From an uncultured Nannocystaceae bacterium (GTDB lineage Bacteria; Myxococcota_A; Polyangia; Nannocystales; Nannocystaceae), in assembly GCA_938084085.1 (NCBI GenBank), contig CALKDV010000059.1:1-9403 (forward strand): a stretch of DNA of 9,403 nt, given 5' to 3'. This document shows, in pieces, positions 1 to 6,443 of this stretch. The number at the start of each line of letters is the position of its first letter. Position 1 is the stretch's first letter. The notes under the pieces are model-generated. The model saw only the letters and a program-made list of their open reading frames with translations. It was not told the origin of the DNA and did not search any database. The translations under genes and the position numbers were made by a program.

Positions 1-28
1 TTGAGGTTCTTCATGGCCGGCGTACAAT
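1..28 (+). promoter_or_regulatory. Candidate promoter of the PNGase F-like lipoprotein gene
   Basis: TTGAGG at 1-6 resembles a sigma-70 -35 box and TACAAT at 23-28 a -10 box, with a 16-base spacer. The expected transcription start, about seven bases past the -10 box, falls on or next to the GTG start at 35. No Shine-Dalgarno sequence is visible, so a leaderless transcript is possible. The -35 box abuts the window edge, so its upstream context cannot be seen. Confidence 0.4.
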
Positions 29-34
29 GGTCGC

Positions 35-1744
35 GTGTATACGCTTGAATCTGCCGGTCTTTCTCGCCCGCTCCTGGTTTTGCTGACGATGAGCACCCTC
101 CTCGCGTGTGGCGACAAGGGTGGCGACGCCCAGTCTTCCTCCGCCGAAAGCTCCACTGAGGACGCTGGTGACGGTGACGGTGACGGCGATGGTGACGGTG
201 ACGGCGACGGTGACGGTGACGGTGACGGCGACGGCGACGGTGACGCGGTGGACTGCGACTACGTGGTCGACTTCGATCCTTCAGCCAATGGCACCACGTG
301 GGAGGAGAAAGCGGGAGACTTCTCGGTCACGACGCTCCGGGGCGAGTTCTCCCTGGCGGACGACTGGAGCGGCTGCGAGAGCTATTTCTTTGTCTCGTAC
401 AATTCCACGCTCTTTAACCCCCTCCCGGCGGACATCGCGGGGTTCTTTGAGGACGCCCCCGACAACGCCCGGTTCTTTTTCTACTCCATCGAATCCGACG
501 TGGAGGCCGAGGCCGAGGACGCAGTCATCCCCATCGCCGCGGGCATCGAGACCTATCTCATGGGCCAAGGCGCGGAGTTCTACGACAAATGGTCGAACCG
601 GATGCACTATATCGTCACCCCCGGCGTCGAACTGCCAGGCTGGATGACCTCCCTCCCTGGGCAAAGTGACAGCCTCTGCGTCGCCATCGATCGTTTTCAG
701 CGAATTCGAGAAGGTGGATGGCTCAACGTCTTCACCTCGGGTTCGAACTCCTCACCGCAGCTCCACAGCGCAGCCTTCCCGCCGCATTACTTCAACTACG
801 AGGTCGAGGTGGCGAAGAAACGAGCCGCCGAGCAGGACACCGTCACGATCGTCACCGCGTCGGAGGACACCGTGCACTCGACCACTGGCAGCGCGATCAT
901 CGATGTCACCTTCCCCGACGCCGCCACCATGCAGACCTTCGACACCATGGAGATCGAGCTCAATCTTGAGTGCCCCGGCAACCATCCATACCGCGGAAGC
1001 TGCCCCGACTGGGATCGCATCGCGGGCGTGGAGCTTTGCCTCGATGATGCCTGCACGGAGCGGCGACTGCTCGGCCGCGTCATCACCTCCTACTGGCGCC
1101 CAACCCGGGCGTTTCTCGAGGCGAGCCCGTTCCTCGCGTACCTGCAAGACGGCGGAACTCGCAAGATCCGCGTGGAGTGGAACCCTCCCTCCGACCCCGA
1201 TCCCCTCGAGACCAATTTGTATTTTCGGTTCCGAAACACCGACAAGGGCATGCGCCCCCAAGACATCCAGTTCTTATGGGGCGGGGGCACCTTCGACGCA
1301 GCGTACAACGACAACAAGAACACGCTCACCTACGCGCCGCCCGCCGACGCAAAGAAAGTGGAGCTCGTCACCGTGGTCACGGGGCACGGCATCGACGGAT
1401 CGCAGTGCGCCGAGTACTGCAATCACCGCCACGAGTTCACCGTCAACGGCGCCGACGCCTTCGAGGTCGACTATCAACCCCTCACCAGCAACTCAGATAT
1501 CTGGGGCTGCGCGCGACTCACCGCCCAGGGCGTGCAACCAAACCAGTGGGGCAGCTGGTACTTCGGGCGCGCCGCGTGGTGTCCGGGCTGGGGTGTCCAG
1601 CCCTGGATGCAAGATGTCACCGACGTGGTCACGCTGGGGGCCGACAACAACCTCGACTACCGGGGATGGTACGGGGCCAACGACGCGGGGACGAGCGGCG
1701 GGGCGAACATCAACATGAGCTCCTACGTCGTCTCCTGGAAGTAG
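35..1744 (+). CDS. PNGase F-type peptide-N-glycosidase lipoprotein
   Basis: Predicted exported lipoprotein of 569 residues that should cleave the amide bond between Asn and N-linked glycan. Residues 1-25 form a short lipoprotein signal peptide ending in the lipobox LLAC, with C25 as the lipidated cysteine. Residues 45-70 are thirteen Gly-Asp pairs, probably a flexible acidic spacer. Residues about 71-265 are an unassigned region. Residues about 265-569 match PNGase F: CPDWDR around D327 (counterpart of catalytic D60), RVEW with E381 (probable counterpart of E118), CAEYC with E460 (counterpart of E206), and a downstream AAWCPGW motif. Residue equivalences are from memory of the Elizabethkingia enzyme. 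The GTG start at 35 follows an in-frame stop at 2-4 and is the only start that keeps the whole signal peptide. Substrate is unknown; scavenging of eukaryotic glycoproteins during predation or polymer feeding is an inference. The next gene is convergent. Confidence 0.85.
   Translation: MYTLESAGLSRPLLVLLTMSTLLACGDKGGDAQSSSAESSTEDAGDGDGDGDGDGDGDGDGDGDGDGDGDAVDCDYVVDFDPSANGTTWEEKAGDFSVTTLRGEFSLADDWSGCESYFFVSYNSTLFNPLPADIAGFFEDAPDNARFFFYSIESDVEAEAEDAVIPIAAGIETYLMGQGAEFYDKWSNRMHYIVTPGVELPGWMTSLPGQSDSLCVAIDRFQRIREGGWLNVFTSGSNSSPQLHSAAFPPHYFNYEVEVAKKRAAEQDTVTIVTASEDTVHSTTGSAIIDVTFPDAATMQTFDTMEIELNLECPGNHPYRGSCPDWDRIAGVELCLDDACTERRLLGRVITSYWRPTRAFLEASPFLAYLQDGGTRKIRVEWNPPSDPDPLETNLYFRFRNTDKGMRPQDIQFLWGGGTFDAAYNDNKNTLTYAPPADAKKVELVTVVTGHGIDGSQCAEYCNHRHEFTVNGADAFEVDYQPLTSNSDIWGCARLTAQGVQPNQWGSWYFGRAAWCPGWGVQPWMQDVTDVVTLGADNNLDYRGWYGANDAGTSGGANINMSSYVVSWK
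167..244 (+). repeat. Hexanucleotide tandem repeat encoding (Gly-Asp)13
   Basis: Thirteen contiguous copies of GGYGAY, mostly GGTGAC and GGCGAC with one GGCGAT. They encode residues 45-70 of the lipoprotein, directly after the lipidated N terminus. The unit is six bases, so copy-number changes keep the reading frame and only change spacer length. Confidence 0.95.
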
Positions 1745-1751
1745 GAGCCGA

Positions 1752-1768
1752 CGGCACGCCAGGTGCCG
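1752..1768. terminator. Possible bidirectional hairpin between convergent genes
   Basis: CGGCAC and GTGCCG form a perfect six-base-pair stem around a five-base loop (GCCAG). It lies in the 53-base gap between the stop of the lipoprotein gene at 1744 and the stop of pdhC at 1798. No T-run follows on either strand, so it is at best an atypical terminator. Confidence 0.3.
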
Positions 1769-1797
1769 GGCGGGACCGACAGGTCGCGACGCAGTTC

Positions 1798-3093
1798 CTA
1801 GGCGAACATGCGCATTGGATGTTCGAGGTTGTCCCGGAACGTGCCCAAGAACCGCGCCCCCACGGCGCCGTCGATGACGCGGTGATCCGAGGACAAGGTC
1901 ACCTTCATCCGCCGACACCGAGTCACGTTGCCGTCATCATCGAGCGCCAGCTCCTCCCGGACGGCTCCGATCGCCATGATCGCGCCCTCTCCGGGGTTGA
2001 TGACCGCGGTGAACTCGTCGATGCCAAACATCCCGAGGTTGGAGACGGTGAACGTCCCGCCTTGCATCTCCGCAGGTCGCAGCTCCTTGTTTTTCGCGCG
2101 CTTGCCGAGACTGCGAATTTCTTGAGAGATGGCCGTGAGCGTCTTCTGCTCGGCGTGCCGGACCACCGGCACGACGAGACCGTCGTCAATGGCGACAGCG
2201 ACGCCGATATTGATGTCACCGTGCTCCACAATTCCCTGCTCCGTATACGCAGAATTCACGCGTGCATGGGAACGAAGGGCCCGCGCCGCCGCCGCGACCA
2301 CGAGGTCATTGAAGGAGATTTTTGTGCCCGTGATCGACATATTGCATTCGCTACGAAACTTCGCAGCGGCATCCATCTCCACGTCCATCGTCAGGTAGAA
2401 GTGCGGCGCGCTGAACTTGCTCGCCGTCATGCTGCGGACGATGGCCTTGCGCATCTGCGAGATCGGTTGCACCACATCTCCACGAGTGGCGTAAGGGCGT
2501 CCGTACTCATCCTTATCACCGCTGAGGCTCGCTGCGGGTGTCGAGGTCGAGGCGCTGTTGGCGTGCCCCTCCACGTCTGCCTTGACGATGCGGCCGTGCG
2601 GTCCCGAGCCGGACACGACGCGGAGGTCGATGCCCGCCTCCCGCGCGATCAGCCGCGCCACCGGCGACGCCGGGATCCGGCGCTCATCATCGGAGACAGA
2701 GACGGCCGCTGGCGCTGGTGAGGTCACCTCCGGCGCGGGCGCCGTCGCAGGCCCGGCGTTCTCGGACGCCGCCACGGGAGCGGCCTCCTCCGCCGGCGCG
2801 GGCGTGGCCGAGGCTGCGCTGGTCGCGGACGCCAGCGCGGACGCGGGGTCCTCCCCTGCCTTGCCAAGCACGGCGATCGGCGAGCCGAGCGCGAGCGTCT
2901 CGCCCTCTCCCGCCACCAACTTCAACACTGTGCCGGCGTCAAAAGACTCAAATTCCATGGTGGCTTTGTCGGTCTCGATCTCGGCGATGACCTGGCCGCG
3001 TTTGACCTTGTCACCCTCCTTGATCAGCCATTTGGCGACCACTCCTTCTTCCATGGTGTCACTCAAGCGGGGAAGTTCGACGACTACTGGCAT
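1798..3093 (-). CDS. pdhC: Dihydrolipoamide acetyltransferase, pyruvate dehydrogenase E2
   Basis: E2 core of the pyruvate dehydrogenase complex: it takes the acetyl group from E1 on a lipoyl-lysine arm and passes it to CoA. The 431 residues show one lipoyl domain (about 1-80, lipoylated K43 in ETDKATME), an Ala/Pro/Glu-rich hinge (about 84-135), a peripheral subunit-binding domain (about 138-175, PASPVARLIAREAGID then GSGPHGRI), a second short linker, and the catalytic acetyltransferase domain (about 205-431) ending with the active-site motif DHRVIDGA (H404, D408). Length and single lipoyl domain fit the type that partners with a two-subunit E1. The ATG start has AGAGGAG nine bases upstream (3103-3109). 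It is the last gene of the operon, 51 bases after pdhB. The binding domain implies an E3 partner, which must be encoded elsewhere. Confidence 0.93.
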   Translation of the reverse strand: MPVVVELPRLSDTMEEGVVAKWLIKEGDKVKRGQVIAEIETDKATMEFESFDAGTVLKLVAGEGETLALGSPIAVLGKAGEDPASALASATSAASATPAPAEEAAPVAASENAGPATAPAPEVTSPAPAAVSVSDDERRIPASPVARLIAREAGIDLRVVSGSGPHGRIVKADVEGHANSASTSTPAASLSGDKDEYGRPYATRGDVVQPISQMRKAIVRSMTASKFSAPHFYLTMDVEMDAAAKFRSECNMSITGTKISFNDLVVAAAARALRSHARVNSAYTEQGIVEHGDINIGVAVAIDDGLVVPVVRHAEQKTLTAISQEIRSLGKRAKNKELRPAEMQGGTFTVSNLGMFGIDEFTAVINPGEGAIMAIGAVREELALDDDGNVTRCRRMKVTLSSDHRVIDGAVGARFLGTFRDNLEHPMRMFA

Positions 3094-3117
3094 TGCAATT
3101 CGCTCCTCTGGTTCTCT

Positions 3118-3135
3118 GCGCGATGGGGCTCGCGC
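3118..3135 (-). other. Intercistronic hairpin between pdhB and pdhC
   Basis: GCGCGA and TCGCGC form a perfect six-base-pair stem with a six-base loop in the 51-base gap between pdhB and pdhC. It sits just upstream of the pdhC Shine-Dalgarno sequence and has no T-run after it. A role as an mRNA stability or processing element that sets E1:E2 ratios is inference; chance is possible at this GC content. Confidence 0.35.
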
Positions 3136-3144
3136 TGGATCATC

Positions 3145-4125
3145 TTAGCCCCGATAGCTCACCTCTTCGAGCGCCTCAAGGACCTGAGACGGTTGCGGAA
3201 TCGTGAGATGTTCCAAATTCTCAGCGTAGGACATGGGGAGATCCTCGTAGCAGACCTTGAGCACGGGCGCGTCGAGTGCGTCAAAACACTCCTCCTGGAT
3301 CCGGGCGATGAGATGGGACCCCACCCCCCCGTAGGGCCAACCGTGCTCCACCACGACGGCGCGGTTGGTCTTTCGAACCGAATCAAAGATGGTCTGCTCA
3401 TCGAGGGGTCGCAGGCTGCGAAGGTCGATAACCTCCACGTCGAGACCCTTTTCCTGGGCGAGTTCTGCGGCCGCGAGCGCGATGGCCACGGACTGGCCCC
3501 AGCACAGCAAGGTCACGTCGGCCCCCTCCCGCTTGGTGTCGGCGACGCCCAGCTCGATCAAATATTCGTCCTCAGGCACCTCTCCCTTGACCCCGTACTG
3601 AACCTCGCTCTCAAAGAAAATTACGGGGTTCGGATCCCGAATCGCGGCCTTCAACAGCCCCTTCGCGTCCTTGGGTGTCGCCACGGAGACCACCTTGAGC
3701 CCCGGGATGTGCGCGTAGAAGGTGTCGAAGGCTTGGCTGTGCGTAGAACCCAGCATGTGCGCCGCCGCGTTGGGTCCGCGGAACACCATGGGCGCGTGGA
3801 ATTGCCCCCCTGTCATGTGGTGGATCTTCGCCGCGTTGTTGATGATTTGATCGAAGGCGACCGCCGAGAAATTGAAGGTCATAAACTCGATGATCGGACG
3901 TAGCCCGCACATCGCCGCGCCGATCCCTACGCCTGCGAACCCGGTCTCTGTGATCGGTGTGTCAATCACCCGCTTCTCGCCAAACTCCTTCAGCAGCCCC
4001 TGGCTGCACTTGTACGCGCCCTCGTAATGGCCGACCTCTTCACCCATCAAGAACACGCGGTCATCCCGGAGCATCTCCTCACGCATCGCGTCACGAATCG
4101 CCTCTCGAATCTGCAAAACAGCCAT
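3145..4125 (-). CDS. pdhB: Pyruvate dehydrogenase E1 component, beta subunit
   Basis: Beta subunit of the heterotetrameric thiamine-diphosphate-dependent E1, which decarboxylates pyruvate and acetylates the E2 lipoyl group. The 326 residues match the usual length and align by eye with mitochondrial E1 beta: MGEEVGHYEGAYK near residues 27-39, DTPITETGFAG with E60 (the glutamate that activates the thiamine aminopyrimidine ring), RPIIEFMTFNF near 76-86, MVFRGPNAAA, and the C-terminal transketolase domain with EHGWPYGGVGS and DLPMSYAENLE. The ATG is two bases after the pdhA stop codon, and the Shine-Dalgarno GGAGGAA lies inside the last pdhA codons, so translation is probably coupled, fitting 1:1 alpha and beta. 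The pairing with a PDH-type alpha subunit argues against branched-chain or acetoin dehydrogenase, though substrate is not proven by sequence. Confidence 0.93.
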   Translation of the reverse strand: MAVLQIREAIRDAMREEMLRDDRVFLMGEEVGHYEGAYKCSQGLLKEFGEKRVIDTPITETGFAGVGIGAAMCGLRPIIEFMTFNFSAVAFDQIINNAAKIHHMTGGQFHAPMVFRGPNAAAHMLGSTHSQAFDTFYAHIPGLKVVSVATPKDAKGLLKAAIRDPNPVIFFESEVQYGVKGEVPEDEYLIELGVADTKREGADVTLLCWGQSVAIALAAAELAQEKGLDVEVIDLRSLRPLDEQTIFDSVRKTNRAVVVEHGWPYGGVGSHLIARIQEECFDALDAPVLKVCYEDLPMSYAENLEHLTIPQPSQVLEALEEVSYRG

Positions 4126-4127
4126 GA

Positions 4128-5138
4128 TTATTCCTCCACGTATACGTTCTTGAAGCGATGCTCGGGCACCGGCTGGGGCGACGCGTCCGCAGACGCCATC
4201 GCCACGTCCATCTCCTCGATGATCGCCTCGTCGACCGCCTCGAGCGCGTCTTCGCTCACGCCGTGAAGCTCCATCAACGCGCGGCGGGTCATCTCCATGG
4301 GGTCGCGGTTGCGGAACCCATCTAGCTCTGCCTTCGTGCGGTACTTGCCCGGGTCACTCATGGAGTGGCCTCGAAAACGATACGTGAGCAGCTCGATCAG
4401 CGTGGGCTTGGACTCCTCACGCGCGCGATCCACCGCCACCTTCAATCGGTCTCGCACCTGGAAAGGATCCGTCACCTCAAACCGGTCGCTCTCCATGCCG
4501 TAACCCTGGGCTCGGAGCGTGATGTCTTCCACGGGGAGCGTCCGCCCCAGCGGCGTCCCCATCGAGTAGCGGTTGTTCTCCACCACGAAGACGACGGGCA
4601 GACCCCACAGCCCGGCCAAGGTCATGCCCTCGTGCGTCGGGCCGATTCCCACGGCGCCATCTCCGAGGAAGCAAATCGTCACCTTCCCGTCGGACAGATA
4701 CTTCGCCGCGAAGGCGTGCCCCGCGGCGAGGGGGACGTGGTTGCCGATGATCGCGTAGCCACCCCACATCCCCTTGTCACGATCAAAGAAGTGCATCGAG
4801 CCGCCGACGCCGCCGACGAGTCCACCGCTGCGCCCGAAAAGCTCCGCCATACACGCGGTGGCGTCGCAGCCTTGGGCGAGCGCGAAGCCATGATCTCGGT
4901 AGGTCGCGACAATTCGATCTCCCTCGCGCATCGCGAGGTTCGTGCCGATGGCGATGGCCTCTTGGCCGATATAGAGGTGTAAAAAACCGCTGATCTTCCC
5001 TCGCGTGTAGGCGCGGGTGGCGTTCTCTTCAAAACGCCGAATCCTCAGCATCTCTTTGAAGGCGTGGGCGAGTTCGTCTTGGCTCGCGGCCTTCAAGCCC
5101 TCCGTGAGAGGGGGTAGGTCTCGGGTCTGTCCGTCCAT
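4128..5138 (-). CDS. pdhA: Pyruvate dehydrogenase E1 component, alpha subunit
   Basis: Alpha subunit of pyruvate dehydrogenase E1; it carries the thiamine diphosphate and Mg-binding fold. From the chosen start it has 336 residues: IGQEA near 57-61, YRDHGFALAQG near 80-90, the cofactor motif from GDG (159-161) to ENNRYSMGT (187-195), with D160, N189 and Y191 as likely Mg ligands, and the loop TYRFRGHSMSDPGKYRT near 252-268 that typifies PDH rather than branched-chain E1. The loop between (GAVGIGPTHEG) is unusual: it has Gly164 where GDGAxNxG is common. An in-frame ATG at 5255 would add 39 residues, but that leader has no family resemblance. The ATG at 5138 has GAGGAG ten bases upstream and is preferred. 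It is the first gene of the operon and divergent from the bioB-like gene. Confidence 0.92.
   Translation of the reverse strand: MDGQTRDLPPLTEGLKAASQDELAHAFKEMLRIRRFEENATRAYTRGKISGFLHLYIGQEAIAIGTNLAMREGDRIVATYRDHGFALAQGCDATACMAELFGRSGGLVGGVGGSMHFFDRDKGMWGGYAIIGNHVPLAAGHAFAAKYLSDGKVTICFLGDGAVGIGPTHEGMTLAGLWGLPVVFVVENNRYSMGTPLGRTLPVEDITLRAQGYGMESDRFEVTDPFQVRDRLKVAVDRAREESKPTLIELLTYRFRGHSMSDPGKYRTKAELDGFRNRDPMEMTRRALMELHGVSEDALEAVDEAIIEEMDVAMASADASPQPVPEHRFKNVYVEE
4131..4137 (-). promoter_or_regulatory. Ribosome binding site of pdhB inside the pdhA end
   Basis: GGAGGAA on the minus strand lies within the last codons of pdhA and five bases before the pdhB ATG. A ribosome finishing pdhA would sit over it, which supports translational coupling of the two E1 subunits. 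Confidence 0.7.
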
Positions 5139-5148
5139 GATTGGGGCG

Positions 5149-5154
5149 CTCCTC
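5149..5154 (-). promoter_or_regulatory. Ribosome binding site that fixes the pdhA start
   Basis: GAGGAG on the minus strand is ten bases upstream of the ATG at 5138. The longer in-frame alternative at 5255 has no such site nearby, so this element decides the start. Confidence 0.6.
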
Positions 5155-5265
5155 AGCGGGAGCCTACACGATGCCATGGCCAGGTTGAACCGCCTCACAA
5201 CGGTCCAAATGAGGATCAGGTGCGAATTCAAATGCGCGCCACAATACGACGCCAAGCGCGCTTGT

Positions 5266-5282
5266 AAGGGCTTCCAGCCCTT
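5266..5282. repeat. Perfect inverted repeat upstream of the bioB-like gene
   Basis: AAGGGCT TCC AGCCCTT is a seven-base-pair perfect inverted repeat with a three-base centre, ending 12 bases before the ATG at 5295 and 24 before the ATG at 5307. It is placed where a regulator could block the bioB promoter. It could also be a hairpin in a pdhA-distal read-through transcript. It does not look like the BioR or BirA operators I know. Confidence 0.45.
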
Positions 5283-5294
5283 CGCTCATTTGTT

Positions 5295-6395
5295 ATGGTC
5301 CACCCAATGTCGGAGTTGAGCCCCCTCTCCCCCCACGCGCTGGCGGACCGCATCCTCGCGGGCGAAACGGATGCCGCGGACCTTCAAACCTTGACCCGTC
5401 TGTTCGCAGGCGAAGTCGACACCTGGGAATTAATGGCCGCCGCGGACCGAATCCGTCGCTCGTACTTCGCCGACGAGGTGCACCTGTGCTCCATCGTCAA
5501 CGCGAAGCAAGGTGGATGTCCTGAAGACTGCGGATTTTGTTCCCAGTCAAAACACTTCTCCACCCACGTCACCCCGGAGCGTTTTTTAGCGCCGGACGAG
5601 ATCGTGGAAGCGAGCGCGAAGGCGCAATCCCAACACGCGTCGGCGCTCGGGCTGGTGACCGCCACACGCGGTCTTGAGGACGACAGCGTCGCCCTTGAGA
5701 AAATGGTGGACGGCGTGAAAGCGGTGCGGGACGCAGGCCACACCGAAGCCCACGGATCCTTCGGATTCGTGACCCGCGAGGGGCTCGCGCGCCTCAAAGA
5801 AGCCGGCCTCACAGAGTTGAATCACAATCTCGAGACGGGCCGCGGGTTCTTCGACAGCATCGTGAGTTCGCACTCCTACGACGAGCGCATCCAGACCATT
5901 AAGAACGCCAAAGACCTCGGCCTTCGGACCTGCAGCGGCGGTATCGTCGGCATGGGTGAGGCCCCAGTGCATCGCGCAGAGTTGGCCGTCGCCTTGCGAG
6001 ACCTCGACGTCGACGAGGTCCCGATAAATTTTCTCGTCAGCATCGAAGGTACGAAGCTTGAAGAGATCGAGCCCATGACACCGCTTGAGATGCTGCACGC
6101 CATCGCGTGCTTCAGGATCGCCCTCCCCCGGCAGAACATCTTCATCGCGGCCGGGCGGATGCACCTCGGACAGCTCACGCCGATGATGTTCGCGGCGGGC
6201 GCCTCCGGCATGATGGTGGGAGACTTTTTGACCACCGGTAATCGCTCCGTAGACGACGACCTAAAGATGCTTGAGCAGCTCGGGCTCCGAGGTCGTAATT
6301 GCGGGACCGAACGCCCCGAGATGAGCCGACCATCGGCGCTGCCCGTCGTGCGCTCCGCAGACGATGGGCGCCCTAAGCTGCGCGTCTTAAACTGA
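5295..6395 (+). CDS. bioB: BioB-family radical SAM protein with altered auxiliary-cluster ligands
   Basis: Classical BioB inserts sulfur into dethiobiotin, the last step of biotin synthesis. Numbered from the ATG at 5295 (366 residues), this protein has the radical SAM motif CPEDCGFC (C75, C79, C82), NHNLET near 176-181, CSGGIVGMGE with C213 (counterpart of E. coli C188) and AGR with R288 (counterpart of R260). At the counterpart of C97 there is Gly119 (in ALGLVTATRG), and at C128 His153 (in EAHGSFG). An extra C65 precedes the SAM motif in HLCSIVNAK, and the C terminus has about 35 residues beyond the usual end, including C336. Neither possible start (5295 or 5307) has a Shine-Dalgarno sequence; 5307 fits a leaderless transcript. 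No other biotin gene is nearby. Family membership is firm, but the reaction is uncertain: variant biotin synthase or a paralogue with another substrate. Confidence 0.8.
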   Translation: MVHPMSELSPLSPHALADRILAGETDAADLQTLTRLFAGEVDTWELMAAADRIRRSYFADEVHLCSIVNAKQGGCPEDCGFCSQSKHFSTHVTPERFLAPDEIVEASAKAQSQHASALGLVTATRGLEDDSVALEKMVDGVKAVRDAGHTEAHGSFGFVTREGLARLKEAGLTELNHNLETGRGFFDSIVSSHSYDERIQTIKNAKDLGLRTCSGGIVGMGEAPVHRAELAVALRDLDVDEVPINFLVSIEGTKLEEIEPMTPLEMLHAIACFRIALPRQNIFIAAGRMHLGQLTPMMFAAGASGMMVGDFLTTGNRSVDDDLKMLEQLGLRGRNCGTERPEMSRPSALPVVRSADDGRPKLRVLN

Positions 6396-6443
6396 CCGGG
6401 ATCTCCGACCGCGAGCGCCGGCGTCTCGGCAGACTCGCGAGCC

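Larger units (their letters stand above)
5139..5294. promoter_or_regulatory. Divergent control region between pdhA and the bioB-like gene
   Basis: About 156 bases separate the two divergent genes and must hold both promoters. For bioB, TGTTATGGT (5291-5299) resembles an extended -10 element and runs slightly into the first possible start codon. For pdhA I see only weak candidates on the minus strand, such as TTGGCG followed after 18 bases by TTGAAT (about 5257 to 5228). The region also contains the inverted repeat listed separately. No riboswitch or known operator was recognised. Confidence 0.45.

Noticed and set aside
167..244. CRISPR-like or regulatory repeat array
   Set aside because: Units are only six bases, have no spacers and encode Gly-Asp in frame.
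1177..2721. Long open frame of 514 codons on the plus strand
   Set aside because: It spans the end of the PNGase-like gene and most of pdhC in other frames; the product is Arg/His-rich low-complexity sequence typical of a shadow frame in GC-rich DNA.
2558..3148. Plus-strand open frame of 196 codons opposite pdhC
   Set aside because: Its Ala/Ser-rich product mirrors the Ala/Pro linker of E2 on the other strand; no independent motif or ribosome binding site.
3193..3903. Plus-strand open frame of 236 codons opposite pdhB
   Set aside because: Antisense to a strongly conserved E1 beta gene; no family resemblance in its product.
5139..5255. 39-residue N-terminal extension of pdhA
   Set aside because: No family similarity and no ribosome binding site at 5255, while GAGGAG supports the start at 5138; the extension would also consume most of the divergent promoter region.
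6396..6443. Terminator between the bioB-like gene and the 170-residue gene
   Set aside because: Short GC-rich complementarity exists but no uninterrupted stem or T-run that I can support.
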